A stretch of 64,000 nucleotides of DNA. Source: Alphaproteobacteria bacterium. GTDB lineage: Bacteria; Pseudomonadota; Alphaproteobacteria; Micropepsales; Micropepsaceae. A model generated the notes under the pieces. The model saw only the letters and a program-made list of their open reading frames with translations. It was not told the origin of the DNA and ran no database searches. Positions 41,384 through 51,236 of the stretch are shown here, piece by piece (positions within the stretch are counted from its first letter, which is position 1; each line of letters opens with the position of its first letter). The position numbers and the translations under genes were made by a program. The stretch lies in contig JAFKEW010000044.1 in assembly GCA_017308375.1 (NCBI GenBank), positions 62,001 to 126,000 of the forward strand. The letters are read 5' to 3'.

Positions 41384-42597
41384 GTACGCCCAAACCCAAT
41401 TCCTTCCGCAACGGGCCGGATGCGCACGGCCATTTCGGCGCCTATGGCGGGCGCTTCGTGGCCGAAACCCTGATGCCTTTGGTGCTCTCGCTGGAGAAGG
41501 CGTATGAGGCGGCAAAGGCCGATCCCGCTTTTCATGCCGAGTTGGCCGGGCTGCTGAAGAATTATGTCGGCCGCGAGAGCCCGCTTTATTTCGCCGAACG
41601 GCTGACGGCCCATCTGGGCGGCGCGAAGATTTATCTGAAGCGCGAAGACCTCAATCACACTGGCGCGCACAAGATCAACAACTGCCTGGGTCAGATTCTG
41701 CTCGCGCGCCGCATGGGCAAGACCCGCATCATTGCCGAAACCGGCGCCGGCCAGCATGGCGTTGCCACGGCCACGGTTGCGGCCCGCTTCGGCCTTCCCT
41801 GCATCGTCTATATGGGCGAAGTGGATATGGAGCGGCAGAAGCCCAACGTCTTCCGCATGCGCCTTCTGGGGGCGGAGGTTCGCGCCGTCACCTCCGGTTC
41901 GCGCACGCTGAAAGATGCGATGAACGAGGCGTTGCGCGATTGGGTCGCCAATGTGCACGACACGTTTTACATCATCGGCTCGGCCGCCGGCCCGCATCCC
42001 TATCCCGCCATGGTGCGCGATTTCCAGACCGTGATCGGCAATGAAATGCGCGCCCAGCTTCGCGCGGTGGAAGACAGGTTGCCGAATCTCGTCGTTGCCT
42101 GCGTCGGTGGCGGCTCCAATGCCATCGGCACCTTCCACCCCTTCCTCGATGATGCGGCGGTTGAGATTCACGGCGTGGAAGCGGCTGGTGATGGCATCGA
42201 TACGCCGCGCCATGCCGCCACCATCTCCAAGGGTTCGCCCGGCGTCCTGCACGGTGCGCGCTCTTATCTGCTACAGGATCGCGACGGTCAGGTGCTGGAG
42301 GCGCATTCGATTTCCGCGGGCCTCGATTATCCCGGCGTCGGGCCGGAACATTCGTGGCTGCGCGATTCCGGCCGGGTGCAATATTTCTCCGCCACCGATC
42401 GCGAGGCGCTTGAGGCGTTCACGCTTCTTTGCCGCCTCGAAGGCATCATCCCGGCGCTGGAATCGAGCCACGCGCTCGCCCATGTGATGCACGTCGCCCC
42501 GCAAATGGCGAAAGACAAAATCATCGCCGTCACGCTCTCCGGCCGCGGTGACAAGGATGTGTTCAGCGTCGCCTCCGCTTTGGGGGAGGAGATATGA
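41380..42597 (+). CDS. trpB: Tryptophan synthase beta chain
   Basis: PLP enzyme joining indole and serine. 405 residues; [19 protein letters not shown] (about 87-105) contains the PLP lysine, [13 protein letters not shown] and GGGSNAIG bind substrate and phosphate. ATGA overlaps both neighbours, ensuring balanced synthesis with TrpA. Confidence 0.97.
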   Translation: MSTPKPNSFRNGPDAHGHFGAYGGRFVAETLMPLVLSLEKAYEAAKADPAFHAELAGLLKNYVGRESPLYFAERLTAHLGGAKIYLKREDLNHTGAHKINNCLGQILLARRMGKTRIIAETGAGQHGVATATVAARFGLPCIVYMGEVDMERQKPNVFRMRLLGAEVRAVTSGSRTLKDAMNEALRDWVANVHDTFYIIGSAAGPHPYPAMVRDFQTVIGNEMRAQLRAVEDRLPNLVVACVGGGSNAIGTFHPFLDDAAVEIHGVEAAGDGIDTPRHAATISKGSPGVLHGARSYLLQDRDGQVLEAHSISAGLDYPGVGPEHSWLRDSGRVQYFSATDREALEAFTLLCRLEGIIPALESSHALAHVMHVAPQMAKDKIIAVTLSGRGDKDVFSVASALGEEI

Positions 42598-43406
42598 GCC
42601 GTATCGCCTCCCGTTTCGCCGCCTTGAAAAAACGGGGCCGCGCCGCCTTCATTCCGTTCATCACTGCCGGCGATCCCAATGTGGAAACCACGCTGGCGCT
42701 GTTGAACCGCTTGCCCTCCGCCGGTGCCGATCTGATCGAACTGGGCGTGCCGTTTTCCGATCCGATGGCCGATGGCCCGGCCATTCAGGCTTCTTCGCAG
42801 CGTGCGCTGAAGGCGGGCATGACACTCACGCGCCTGCTCGATCTGGTGCGTGCCTTCCGCAAGGCCGACGGCGAAACCCCGATCGTGCTGATGGGCTACT
42901 ACAATCCGATCCATGCCTATGGCACCGCGCGCTTCGTGAAAGATGCGGCGGAGGCTGGCGTCGATGGCCTGATCACCGTCGATCTGCCGCCGGAAGAAGA
43001 TGAGATGCTGCGCGTGCCGGCCTCCACGCATGGCCTCGACATCGTGCGCCTCGCCACACCGACAACGGATGATAAGCGCCTTCCCGCCGTGCTGGATGGC
43101 GCGGGCGGCTTTCTTTATTACGTCTCCATCACCGGCATCACCGGCACCAAGAGTTTTCAGGAAGAAAGCGTTCGCGATGCCGTGTTGCGGCTGAAGGCGC
43201 GTGCGGGTCTTCCCGTGGTTGTCGGCTTCGGCATCAGAACGCCGGAACAGGCGGCGGCCATCACCCGTTTTGCCGATGGTGCCGCGGTCGGCACCGCGAT
43301 TGTGGAGCGTGTTGCGGCGGTTTCCAGCCCCGGCGGCATCGACGGCGTGGTGGAATTCTGCCGCCAACTGGCAGATGCGGTACACACACCCAATGTGGTA
43401 GGGTGA
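42594..43406 (+). CDS. trpA: Tryptophan synthase alpha chain
   Basis: Releases indole from indole-3-glycerol phosphate. 270-residue barrel: [11 protein letters not shown] (about 20), [17 protein letters not shown] with catalytic Glu (about 48), [15 protein letters not shown] with catalytic Asp, and [10 protein letters not shown]. Starts in the trpB stop; accD begins four bases after its own stop. Confidence 0.97.
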   Translation: MSRIASRFAALKKRGRAAFIPFITAGDPNVETTLALLNRLPSAGADLIELGVPFSDPMADGPAIQASSQRALKAGMTLTRLLDLVRAFRKADGETPIVLMGYYNPIHAYGTARFVKDAAEAGVDGLITVDLPPEEDEMLRVPASTHGLDIVRLATPTTDDKRLPAVLDGAGGFLYYVSITGITGTKSFQEESVRDAVLRLKARAGLPVVVGFGIRTPEQAAAITRFADGAAVGTAIVERVAAVSSPGGIDGVVEFCRQLADAVHTPNVVG

Positions 43407-43409
43407 GTT

Positions 43410-44372
43410 ATGAACTGGATCGCCAATTTCGTTCGCCCGCGCATCAAGAACTGGATCTCGAAGCGCAACTCCGACACGCCGGACAATTTGTGGACCAAAT
43501 GTCCCGGCTGCGGTGAAATGGTGTTTCACCGCGATCTCGTCGCGGCACAGCATGTTTGCCCGCAATGCGGCTTTCACATGCGCATCGGGCCTGAGGTGCG
43601 ATTCGCCGCTACCTTCGATGCCGGCAAATATGACGTGCTGCCAACGCCCGCCGTGGCGGCCGATCCGCTGCGCTTCCGCGATGAAAAGCGTTACAGCGAC
43701 CGGCTGAAGGATGCGCGTGCCAAAACCGGGCGGCAGGAGGCGCTGGTGGCGGCGCGCGGCACGCTGGACGGCACGCCGGTCATGGTCGCGGTGCAGCCGT
43801 TCGATTTTCTCGGCGGTTCGCTCGGCATGGGGGTCGGTGAATCCCTTGTGCTGGCGATGCAGGCTGCTGTCGCCGAACGCCGTGCCTTTATCCTCTTTGT
43901 GGCATCGGGCGGCGCGCGCATGCAGGAGGGCATCTTGTCCCTGATGCAGATGCCGCGTGTGACCATCGCGGTCGATATGCTGGATGAAGCGCGTCTCCCC
44001 TACATCGTCGTGCACACCGATCCCACCACCGGCGGCGTCAGCGCCTCTTACGCCATGCTGGGCGATGTGCATCTGGCCGAACCCGGCGCGCTGATCGGCT
44101 TCGCGGGCCAGCGCGTGATCGAACAGACCATCCGCGAAAAATTGCCGGAAGGGTTTCAGCGCGCGGAATATCTGCTCGACCACGGCATGGTGGATCAGGT
44201 TGTCCACCGCCATGAATTGCGCCGCACCCTGTCACAGCTTGTGCACATTCTGCTGCGCAAGCCGCGGCCGAAGACCGCTGCATCCAAACCGGTCACGGTC
44301 AATGCCACGGTGGCGCGCATGCGCCCGCCGGAAGCGGTTGCAGATGCCACGCACGACGCCGGAAATCCATGA
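43410..44372 (+). CDS. accD: Acetyl-CoA carboxylase carboxyltransferase subunit beta
   Basis: Carboxyltransferase half of malonyl-CoA synthesis. 320 residues. Zinc ribbon C31/C34 and C50/C53 at the N-terminus; the crotonase-like domain has [12 protein letters not shown] and [17 protein letters not shown]. The C-terminal 30 residues are alanine-rich. The trpFBA-accD-folC order is conserved in alphaproteobacteria. Confidence 0.96.
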   Translation: MNWIANFVRPRIKNWISKRNSDTPDNLWTKCPGCGEMVFHRDLVAAQHVCPQCGFHMRIGPEVRFAATFDAGKYDVLPTPAVAADPLRFRDEKRYSDRLKDARAKTGRQEALVAARGTLDGTPVMVAVQPFDFLGGSLGMGVGESLVLAMQAAVAERRAFILFVASGGARMQEGILSLMQMPRVTIAVDMLDEARLPYIVVHTDPTTGGVSASYAMLGDVHLAEPGALIGFAGQRVIEQTIREKLPEGFQRAEYLLDHGMVDQVVHRHELRRTLSQLVHILLRKPRPKTAASKPVTVNATVARMRPPEAVADATHDAGNP

Positions 44373-45688
44373 GCGTGACAGCGCCGGCAAGCGCGGCGGT
44401 TCTTGAACGTCTTGCATCCCTGCATCCGAAGAAGATCGATCTGGTTCTGGATCGCGTCCTGCGCCTGCTGGCCGATCTCGGCCACCCCGAACGCCATCTG
44501 CCGCCGGTCATTCATGTCGCCGGCACCAATGGCAAGGGCTCCGTCTGCGCCTTTTCCCGCGCCATGCTGGAGGGGCAGGGGCTTAAGGTCCATGTCTACA
44601 CCTCGCCGCATCTGGTCCATTTTCATGAACGCATCCGCCTTGCGGGGAAGCTGATCGGGGAAGAAGAACTCGCCGCCACGCTGGAGGAATGTGAGCGTGT
44701 GAACGATGGCAAGCCCATCACCTTTTTCGAGATCATCACGGCGGCCGCTTTTCTCGCGTTTTCGCGCACACCGGCCGATGCGCTGGTGCTGGAGGTGGGG
44801 CTGGGCGGAAAATACGATGCCACCAACGTCATCGCCCGGCCGCAGGCCACGGTCATTGCGCCGGTCGGCCTCGACCACATCGAGTTTCTGGGCAATTCGC
44901 TTGCGGCCATCGCGGCGGAAAAAGCGGGCATCATCAAAAAGGGCGTGCCGGTCATTGTCGGCCCGCAGGATGACGCGCCACGCGATGTGATCGCGCGCCG
45001 GGCCGATGCCTTGTCCGCCCCGCTCTATCTGTTCGATCAGGATTTCTTCGCCCATCAGGAACATGGGCGCATGGTGTATCAGGATACGGACGGCCTGCTC
45101 GATCTGCCGCTGCCGAAACTGATCGGGCGGCATCAGATTGAAAACGCGGCGATGGCGATTGCGTGCCTGCGCCATGCGGGGCGCGACTGGGGTGCGGAAG
45201 CGGCAATCGAATACGGCCTTCGCAATGTCGAATGGCCCGCGCGGCTACAGCGTCTGACCCATGGCCCCCTGATCAAGGCTGCGCCGAAGCATGCGGAAAT
45301 CTGGCTCGATGGCGGGCACAATCCCCATTGCGCGGTGGCGGTGGCGCGTGCCGTCGCCGATCTGGAAGACCGGCAGGAACGCCCGCTCTATCTCATCTGC
45401 GGCATGCTCAGGACCAAGGATGCGCAAGGCTTCCTTGCTGCATTCCGCGGCCTTGCCCGCCATGTGATGACGGTCGATATCCCGGGGGAGGCGGCAAGCC
45501 TCGGCTCCGGTGCGCTTTACGATGCCGCCCGCCGCGCCGGGCTCGAAGCATCGCCGGCCGAAAGCCTGGCCGACGCGATGGCACAGATCACCGCCTGGTC
45601 CGAATTGGAGAACAAGGCCGCCGCGCCGCGCATCCTGATCTGCGGCTCGCTTTATCTTGCGGGCCATGTGCTTGCGGAAAATTCCTGA
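44369..45688 (+). CDS. folC: Bifunctional folylpolyglutamate/dihydrofolate synthase
   Basis: Adds glutamate to dihydropteroate and tetrahydrofolate. 439 residues with [13 protein letters not shown] (ATP loop, about 49-61), a [15 protein letters not shown] motif, [14 protein letters not shown] and, in the C-domain, WLDGGHNPH. Overlaps accD by four bases. Confidence 0.95.
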   Translation: MSVTAPASAAVLERLASLHPKKIDLVLDRVLRLLADLGHPERHLPPVIHVAGTNGKGSVCAFSRAMLEGQGLKVHVYTSPHLVHFHERIRLAGKLIGEEELAATLEECERVNDGKPITFFEIITAAAFLAFSRTPADALVLEVGLGGKYDATNVIARPQATVIAPVGLDHIEFLGNSLAAIAAEKAGIIKKGVPVIVGPQDDAPRDVIARRADALSAPLYLFDQDFFAHQEHGRMVYQDTDGLLDLPLPKLIGRHQIENAAMAIACLRHAGRDWGAEAAIEYGLRNVEWPARLQRLTHGPLIKAAPKHAEIWLDGGHNPHCAVAVARAVADLEDRQERPLYLICGMLRTKDAQGFLAAFRGLARHVMTVDIPGEAASLGSGALYDAARRAGLEASPAESLADAMAQITAWSELENKAAAPRILICGSLYLAGHVLAENS

Positions 45689-45700
45689 CAGCAATTTTCG

Positions 45701-46597
45701 TCAGGCGCCCGTTTCCATCGGCAGGTTGGGATCGCGCGTCCATTCGGACATCGAGCCGTCATAAACCGCGACCGACGGGTGCCCCGCCCGCGTCAGGGCC
45801 AGTGCATCCATCGTCGCTGAAATGCCGCCGCCGCAATAACAGATCGCGCGCGGCCGTTCGAAGGCGCCAACCGCATCGAACAACTGGCGCAGCGCCGCGT
45901 CGTCGCGCCAGGTGCCGTCCGCATTCAGCAGTTTTTCGTACGGCACATTACGGCTGCCTTTGATGTGGCCTTTGCGGCCATAACTGCGCGCCGCCTCGCC
46001 GCTGTGCAGGGCTGCCGGAAGCGCGTTGATGGTGCAGACCCCGCCATCGTCAATGGCCGCCAGCACGGCCGCCTTGTCGGCCCATGCGCCCGTGTGCGCC
46101 GTCAATGTGATTTGCGTTGGCGGATACTGGCGCGTGCCAGTTTCCACCGCGCGGCCTTCGCTGCGCCATTTGGCAAAACCGCCGTCCAGCACCGCGGCAT
46201 TGTCGAAACCGCAGGCGCGCAACATCCACCACAGCCGCGTCGCCCACATCGGCGTCGTGGTGGTATAGGCGACGACACGGCTGGTTTGCCCGACGCCGGC
46301 CCGGCCCAGCGTTTCGGCAAAGCGCTCCACCGGCGGCATGGTGAAGGCGAGCGGCGACCGGGTGTCGGAAAATTCGTGCGCCAGATCGGCGAAGGCGGCA
46401 CCGGGAATGCGTCCCGCCTCGTAGTCGGCGCGCCCGCTTTCAATCTTGTAGGGGCCGGGGTTGGCGGGTCTCAGATGCACCGTCGCATCGAAGATGCGCA
46501 AATCGGGGTCGTTCAGATGGGCCGCCAGCCAGCCTGTGGAAACGAGGCCGCGCCCGTCCCATTCCTGTTCTGCCTGTCTGCCGGCGCCGTCCTGCAT
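45701..46597 (-). CDS. Thiosulfate/3-mercaptopyruvate sulfurtransferase (tandem rhodanese)
   Basis: 298 residues with two rhodanese domains, about 20-140 (inactive; DATVHLRP) and 165-290 (active). The catalytic loop CGGGIS places Cys at 255. Start ATG 46597 has an aggagg seven bases upstream. Convergent with folC at a 12-base gap. Substrate not decidable from the loop alone. Confidence 0.9.
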   Translation of the reverse strand: MQDGAGRQAEQEWDGRGLVSTGWLAAHLNDPDLRIFDATVHLRPANPGPYKIESGRADYEAGRIPGAAFADLAHEFSDTRSPLAFTMPPVERFAETLGRAGVGQTSRVVAYTTTTPMWATRLWWMLRACGFDNAAVLDGGFAKWRSEGRAVETGTRQYPPTQITLTAHTGAWADKAAVLAAIDDGGVCTINALPAALHSGEAARSYGRKGHIKGSRNVPYEKLLNADGTWRDDAALRQLFDAVGAFERPRAICYCGGGISATMDALALTRAGHPSVAVYDGSMSEWTRDPNLPMETGA

Positions 46598-46624
46598 CGC
46601 ATCCTCCTGTCCTCGGCTTCGCAC

Positions 46625-46666
46625 CTTGGGCCCCATGTCTTGGGCCTCAAATCTTGGGCCTCATGG
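46625..46666. repeat. 14-bp tandem repeat, three units
   Basis: cttgggccycawrt-type units at 46625, 46639 and 46653, in the leader of the sulfurtransferase gene. Length is not a multiple of three. Confidence 0.8.
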
Positions 46667-46745
46667 CCGCGGAGGCCCGGTTTGGGAAAATGCCACCCGC
46701 CACCGCGTCCCGCAAACATCGCTTCCGGAATTATGATAATAATCC

Positions 46746-46774
46746 TTGAACTAGGCAGTATTACAGCTTATATA
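46746..46774 (+). promoter_or_regulatory. Consensus-like sigma-70 promoter
   Basis: ttgaac (46746-46751), exact 17-base spacer, tatata (46769-46774), in an AT-rich patch. Predicted start near 46781, giving a leader of about 15 bases that holds a ggag site before ATG 46796. Confidence 0.65.
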
Positions 46775-46795
46775 CCTTTCTCTCGGAGAAAAATC

Positions 46796-47110
46796 ATGAA
46801 TTCTGACCATTCCTCACCCGAACTGGACCACGCCGCCGACATGCTTTCGCAGGAGCTGGCGGAGTGTCATGCCTGTGTTATGGCGGTTTTCGATCACGCC
46901 ATCACGCACAAGGACCCTGCGGTTCAGCTTCAATCCATGTTGGCGGCCACCCGCCTGATGCAGGCCAGCGCGGCCGCGGCCTCGGCCCTCAAACGGCTGC
47001 GCAATCCAGGCACGCACCACACCGTCACCGTCCGCCCGGGCGAAGGCGAAGGCGGAAGCGGGGGGAGGGGACCCACCCCCGAAAAATTGAAAACGAATGG
47101 TGCGGCATGA
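46796..47110 (+). CDS. Hypothetical protein (four-helix-like)
   Basis: 104 residues. Helical body (DHAADMLSQELAECHACVMAVFDHAI, SMLAATRLMQASAAAASALKRL) and a glycine-rich, disordered tail. ATG 46796 follows ggag; the much longer open frame upstream is an antisense artefact of the sulfurtransferase. First of two coupled genes that lie alone between the sulfurtransferase and trxA. No family recognised. Confidence 0.65.
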   Translation: MNSDHSSPELDHAADMLSQELAECHACVMAVFDHAITHKDPAVQLQSMLAATRLMQASAAAASALKRLRNPGTHHTVTVRPGEGEGGSGGRGPTPEKLKTNGAA

Positions 47111-47370
47111 CGGCGGCAAAGCGAAAGCGCGGTGCCCAGCCCGGCAATCGCAACGCGATCAAGAGCGGCCTGCACACCGCCGAGATGCGGGCGTTGCGCA
47201 AACGCGCGCGGCGCAACGTCCTGGCGATCCGCGCCGCCATTGCGCACGCCAATCTCGCCTTGCGCGCGCAATTCTCACAATCGCGAAAAAACGAAAATTC
47301 GGGCTTGAGCAATTCCAGGAAAAGTGGAAACCGGTTTTCCGTCCGGAATTGCGATGATTCAAGAACTTAG
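47107..47370 (+). CDS. Hypothetical basic protein with GAQPGNRNA motif
   Basis: 87 residues, strongly basic. KRKRGAQPGNRNAIKSGLHT is a widespread short motif in phage- and transposon-linked small proteins; helices rich in Arg follow, and a Ser/Asn-rich tail. ATGA overlap joins it to the gene before. Probably nucleic-acid-binding (inference). Ends in a hairpin shared with trxA. Confidence 0.6.
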   Translation: MTAAKRKRGAQPGNRNAIKSGLHTAEMRALRKRARRNVLAIRAAIAHANLALRAQFSQSRKNENSGLSNSRKSGNRFSVRNCDDSRT

Positions 47371-47408
47371 AGTGCTTCACCAATTCCATGAATCGGTGGA
47401 ACACTCTA
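47368..47408. terminator. Bidirectional hairpin between convergent genes
   Basis: Arms 47368-47386 and 47390-47408, 19 positions with two mismatches and one G-T, three-base loop. The stops of the basic-protein gene and of trxA lie in its two arms. No T-run on either side. Confidence 0.6.
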
Positions 47409-47729
47409 GATCGAGGTTTCGATCCATTCCTTGATCTTGGATTTCGGCAGCGCGCCGACCTTGGTCGCCGCAACCTGGCCCTGGCTGAAGATCATCAGGG
47501 TGGGAATGCCGCGCACGCCATACTTGGTCGGCACCTGCGGATTCTCGTCGATATTGATCTTGGCAACGGTGACCTTCTCACCAAGTTCCCCGGCCAGTTC
47601 CTCCAGCGCGGGCGCAATCATCCGGCATGGGCCGCACCACTCCGCCCAGAAATCCACCACGACGGGTTTCTTGGCGTTGAGCACATCGGCCTGGAACGAG
47701 GCGTCGGAAACTTTGATCGGTGCTGACAT
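47406..47729 (-). CDS. trxA: Thioredoxin
   Basis: 107 residues; active site WCGPC at 31-35 and the cis-proline loop GIPTLMIF near 73-80. Main cytosolic disulfide reductase. Follows addA on the same strand at about 97 bases, as in many alphaproteobacteria. Confidence 0.97.
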   Translation of the reverse strand: MSAPIKVSDASFQADVLNAKKPVVVDFWAEWCGPCRMIAPALEELAGELGEKVTVAKINIDENPQVPTKYGVRGIPTLMIFSQGQVAATKVGALPKSKIKEWIETSI

Positions 47730-47825
47730 GGGCGTGTCCTTAAACTGAAATGTTTGTCTGCAATGAATCTAGGAATGCACCCTTCGAGGGTCAAGGTATA
47801 CAGGATTTGGGGTTATTCCGCCTGC

Positions 47826-50800
47826 TCACGGCATTTTTCCCGCCGCCGTCAGGTGCCGGTCCAGCAGCGCGTCGCTGAGCCGCATCAGCCGCGGCCCGTC
47901 GGTCCACAGCAACCCGGCCACAATCGGCCTCCCCGGCACGATCCGGCGCAAGGCGGCGCGATAAAGCGCCATCTGCCGCAGATAGATCGGCGCCACGTCT
48001 TCTTCCCGCGCAGGTGGCGGGCGGTTGGTCTTGAAATCGATCACCACGGCTTCCGTCCCGGTGATGGCAAGGCGGTCGATCCGGCCGTGAACCAGGATGC
48101 CGGGCCCCAGTTCCGGCAGGTCCGCGATCAGCGGCACTTCCGCCCGGCTGCCCGGCCCGAACGCGGTCGCGAACACCGGGTCGTCCAGGATGCGCAGGGT
48201 TTCTTCGATATAGCGCCCGGCCTCATCCGGCGGCACGCCGCGTGCGGCAAGGAATTTCTCCGCCACCGCAGGCCTCTCGCCCGCCGCGATCTCCGGCAGC
48301 CGCGCCAGCATGGTGTGAATCAGGTTTCCGCGCCGGAACCGCTGCATCCCGCCATCGCCGCGTGGCGAAAAGGCCGGCTGTTCCTCGTCCGTTGTATCGG
48401 ACGGGCGCAGAATTTTCGCGGTGCCTTGTGTGCCGCGGGGCGGTGTCAGCGCCCAGGCTGGAATTTCGGAAGGCAGCGGTTCCGCCGCCTTTTTTTCCGC
48501 CTCTGCCGCGTCGGGCACGCCGCGCAGATAAATCGTCTCGCCATCGCGCTCCACCGCCACGCCCTTTTGCGCCGCCGGTTCCGCGGTCCGGTACCAGGAA
48601 TCGGGATCGATCCCTTTCTTGTTTTCAAAGCCGCAGAAATAAAGGCGATCCTTCGCCCGCGTCAGTGCGACGTAAAGAAGGCGGCGATGCTCGCGCAACG
48701 CCTCGGCCTGTGCGGCCTGCTTGGCCGCCTTCACCGCTTGCGGCGCCTCGCTGTTGGGCACCGAAAAAACCACGCCCTCCGCGCTGAACAACAGGCGGCC
48801 CAGTTGCGAAGGCTGTTTCGGCTTCCGCGCCGTATCCGGCAGGATGACGATATCGGCTTCCAGCCCCTTTGCGCCGTGCACCGTCATCACCCGGACTTCG
48901 CCACGGCCGCGTTCCATGTCGCGTTTGATTTCCGGGTTGCCCTGTTCCAGCCATTGCAGAAAACCCTGCAGCGAGGGCGTGTTCGCGGCCTCGTAGCTGA
49001 TGGCGAGTGAGAGGAATTCCTCGATCGCGTCGTTCGCCTCCGCCCCCAGCCGTGCCAGGAAGCGTGCCCGCGTCCGGTTCAGCACATGGGCATAGAATTC
49101 GTAAGGCTGCACGAAATCGGCCCGCGCCAGCAGATCGGAGAGTAGTTCGCGCGCCTGCGCAAATTGCGGCCGTTCTCCTTCGCGGGCGTTCAGCGCCGCC
49201 CACAGCGTGCCGGTGCGTTCCGTGCTCAGGTCGCACAAATCGTCTTCACACACACCCATCAATGGCGAGCGCAAAATGGCGGCCAATGTCAGATCGTCCT
49301 GCGGCTGCAGCATGAAACGGCCAAGCGCGATCAGATCCATCACCGCAATCTGGGTGGTCAACCGCAAACGGTCCGCCCCCGCCACCGGAATGTGCAGCAG
49401 CTTGAGCTGGCGGATGATCTCGCTGCCGAACGGTTCCCGCCGCGGCAGCAGGATCATGATATCGCCGGGACTGATGGGGTCTTCGTGGCCGGGCAGCGTC
49501 ACGCGCGCATCCATCCAGAAGCGGATCTGGCGTGCGATTTTTTCGGCCAGCCGCACCACCGGCCCTCTTTTCGACGGGGCGTCCACCGGCTTCTGCCAGG
49601 GATCGGGCTCCTCCTCATCGTCAGGGGCCACGGTCGGCCAGAACTCGACGAGGCCCCTGGCTTCGGCACGATGGGCGAAATGCACAATTTCATGACCGTC
49701 CGGCGTCAACCCGTCACGCGTTTCGGGCGCGCCAAAAACGTCATCGACAAAGCCAAGGATTTCCGGTGCCGAACGGCGGGAGGTCTGCAATTGTTCGTCG
49801 GCGAAGTCCTGCCCCGCGCCGCTGACATGCGCCCAAAAATAGTGCCGGTGCACATCGAACTGCACCGGGTCTGCACCCTGAAAACTGAAGATGGATTGCT
49901 TCTCGTCGCCGACGGCGAAAATGGTGCGGGCGAGCGCATCCGTCTTCCGCGCGCTTTCACCGGCGAAGAAATCCTCCGTCAGCTTTTTCAAGATGGCCCA
50001 TTGTTCGGGGCTGGTATCCTGCGCTTCGTCGATCAGGATGTGGTCGAGCCCCCCATCCAGCCGGTAGAGCACCCAGGCCGCCGCGTCGCGCCGCTCCAGA
50101 AGGCGCTGCGTCTTGGCGATCAGATCGTCATAGTCCAGCGCCGCACGCTGCGCCTTAAGCGCGGTATAGCGGGTGTGCGTGGCATTGGCGATCAGGATGG
50201 CGGCTTCGCACAGCGTTGCGGCCCGTGCGGCCCGGCGCGCTTCCTCCGCCTCGTAAAAGCGTTGTGCCATCTGGTTCAGATGGTCTGCCAGATCGGGCCG
50301 CGCTTCGCTCAGCTTCTTGCTCGCCAGTTTCGCCCGCGGCTTGTCTTCCTTGGTCAGAAAGATTTCCCGCGTGGTCTCGAATGTCTCTGCCGTGAAATCG
50401 ACCGCCAGAATCCGGTGGAAGGCGTCGGCGAAATTCCTGTCCGTTTTGCCGCCGCTTTCGAGCCAGGTGGCGATGGCGGCGATGGTTTCGCGCTCGCGCT
50501 TCAGGCCGTCGCAGAAATTGCGCACCACCGCATCGGGCCGTTCGCCACTGTTGCTGCCGTGAAACCCGCTCAGGGTATGGAACAGCGAGCCGTCTTCCGC
50601 CGTGCATCCGCTGATCGCGGCTTCGAGCCGCCGCCGGTCCACACCGAGGGCGGCATCCAGCACCTGCTGCAATTGCTGTTCACCGGCCTCGGTAACGATG
50701 GTGTGGATGGCGCCCGTCAGCAGAAGATTGTCCTCGGCATGTTCCAGTACGAAGGTTTGCGCCAATTGCATCAGATGTTGCGCCGTCTGTTCGTCCAGAA

Positions 50801-51236
50801 CCGTGAAGCCGGGGGCGATCGCCGCCTCCAGTGGAAAACGCGCCAGCAAATTCTGGCAGAAGGCGTGAATGGTCTGGATTTTCAGGCCGCCCGGCGTTTC
50901 CAGCGCCTGCGCAAACAATGTGCGGGCCCGCGCCAGTTCTTCGCCGCTGTCGGCGCTCGCCCCGATCTCGCGGATTTTTTCACGCAGCGTGTCATCGGCC
51001 ATCAAGGCCCAGGCGCCAAGCTGGTTGAACAGCCGTGCTGCCATTTCCGCCGCCGCCGCCTTGGTATAGGTCAGGCACAGAATGCGTTCGGGCCGCGCCC
51101 CGGCCAGCAACAGCCGCGTCACCCGGTTGGCAAGGGTATAGGTTTTTCCGGCGCCCGCATTGGCGGAGACCCAGGCAGAGCGGTGCGGATCGGCCGCGCG
51201 CTGGGATGGATCGGGCTTCTGCGCGGCCGCGCTCAT
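47826..51236 (-). CDS. addA: Double-strand break repair helicase-nuclease AddA
   Basis: 1136-residue UvrD-like helicase with C-terminal RecB-type nuclease. Walker A ANAGAGKTYTLANRV near 26-40, DEAQDTSPEQW near 400, MTVHGAKGLE near 780, VALTRAKDRL near 850; nuclease motif VVIDFKTNRPPP near 1075. With AddB it replaces RecBCD. ATG overlaps the addB stop by ATGA. Confidence 0.95.
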   Translation of the reverse strand: MSAAAQKPDPSQRAADPHRSAWVSANAGAGKTYTLANRVTRLLLAGARPERILCLTYTKAAAAEMAARLFNQLGAWALMADDTLREKIREIGASADSGEELARARTLFAQALETPGGLKIQTIHAFCQNLLARFPLEAAIAPGFTVLDEQTAQHLMQLAQTFVLEHAEDNLLLTGAIHTIVTEAGEQQLQQVLDAALGVDRRRLEAAISGCTAEDGSLFHTLSGFHGSNSGERPDAVVRNFCDGLKRERETIAAIATWLESGGKTDRNFADAFHRILAVDFTAETFETTREIFLTKEDKPRAKLASKKLSEARPDLADHLNQMAQRFYEAEEARRAARAATLCEAAILIANATHTRYTALKAQRAALDYDDLIAKTQRLLERRDAAAWVLYRLDGGLDHILIDEAQDTSPEQWAILKKLTEDFFAGESARKTDALARTIFAVGDEKQSIFSFQGADPVQFDVHRHYFWAHVSGAGQDFADEQLQTSRRSAPEILGFVDDVFGAPETRDGLTPDGHEIVHFAHRAEARGLVEFWPTVAPDDEEEPDPWQKPVDAPSKRGPVVRLAEKIARQIRFWMDARVTLPGHEDPISPGDIMILLPRREPFGSEIIRQLKLLHIPVAGADRLRLTTQIAVMDLIALGRFMLQPQDDLTLAAILRSPLMGVCEDDLCDLSTERTGTLWAALNAREGERPQFAQARELLSDLLARADFVQPYEFYAHVLNRTRARFLARLGAEANDAIEEFLSLAISYEAANTPSLQGFLQWLEQGNPEIKRDMERGRGEVRVMTVHGAKGLEADIVILPDTARKPKQPSQLGRLLFSAEGVVFSVPNSEAPQAVKAAKQAAQAEALREHRRLLYVALTRAKDRLYFCGFENKKGIDPDSWYRTAEPAAQKGVAVERDGETIYLRGVPDAAEAEKKAAEPLPSEIPAWALTPPRGTQGTAKILRPSDTTDEEQPAFSPRGDGGMQRFRRGNLIHTMLARLPEIAAGERPAVAEKFLAARGVPPDEAGRYIEETLRILDDPVFATAFGPGSRAEVPLIADLPELGPGILVHGRIDRLAITGTEAVVIDFKTNRPPPAREEDVAPIYLRQMALYRAALRRIVPGRPIVAGLLWTDGPRLMRLSDALLDRHLTAAGKMP

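Noticed and set aside
45965..46795. N-terminal extension of the 104-residue gene at 46796
   Set aside because: The frame is open but antisense to the sulfurtransferase, and a promoter and ribosome site lie just before ATG 46796.
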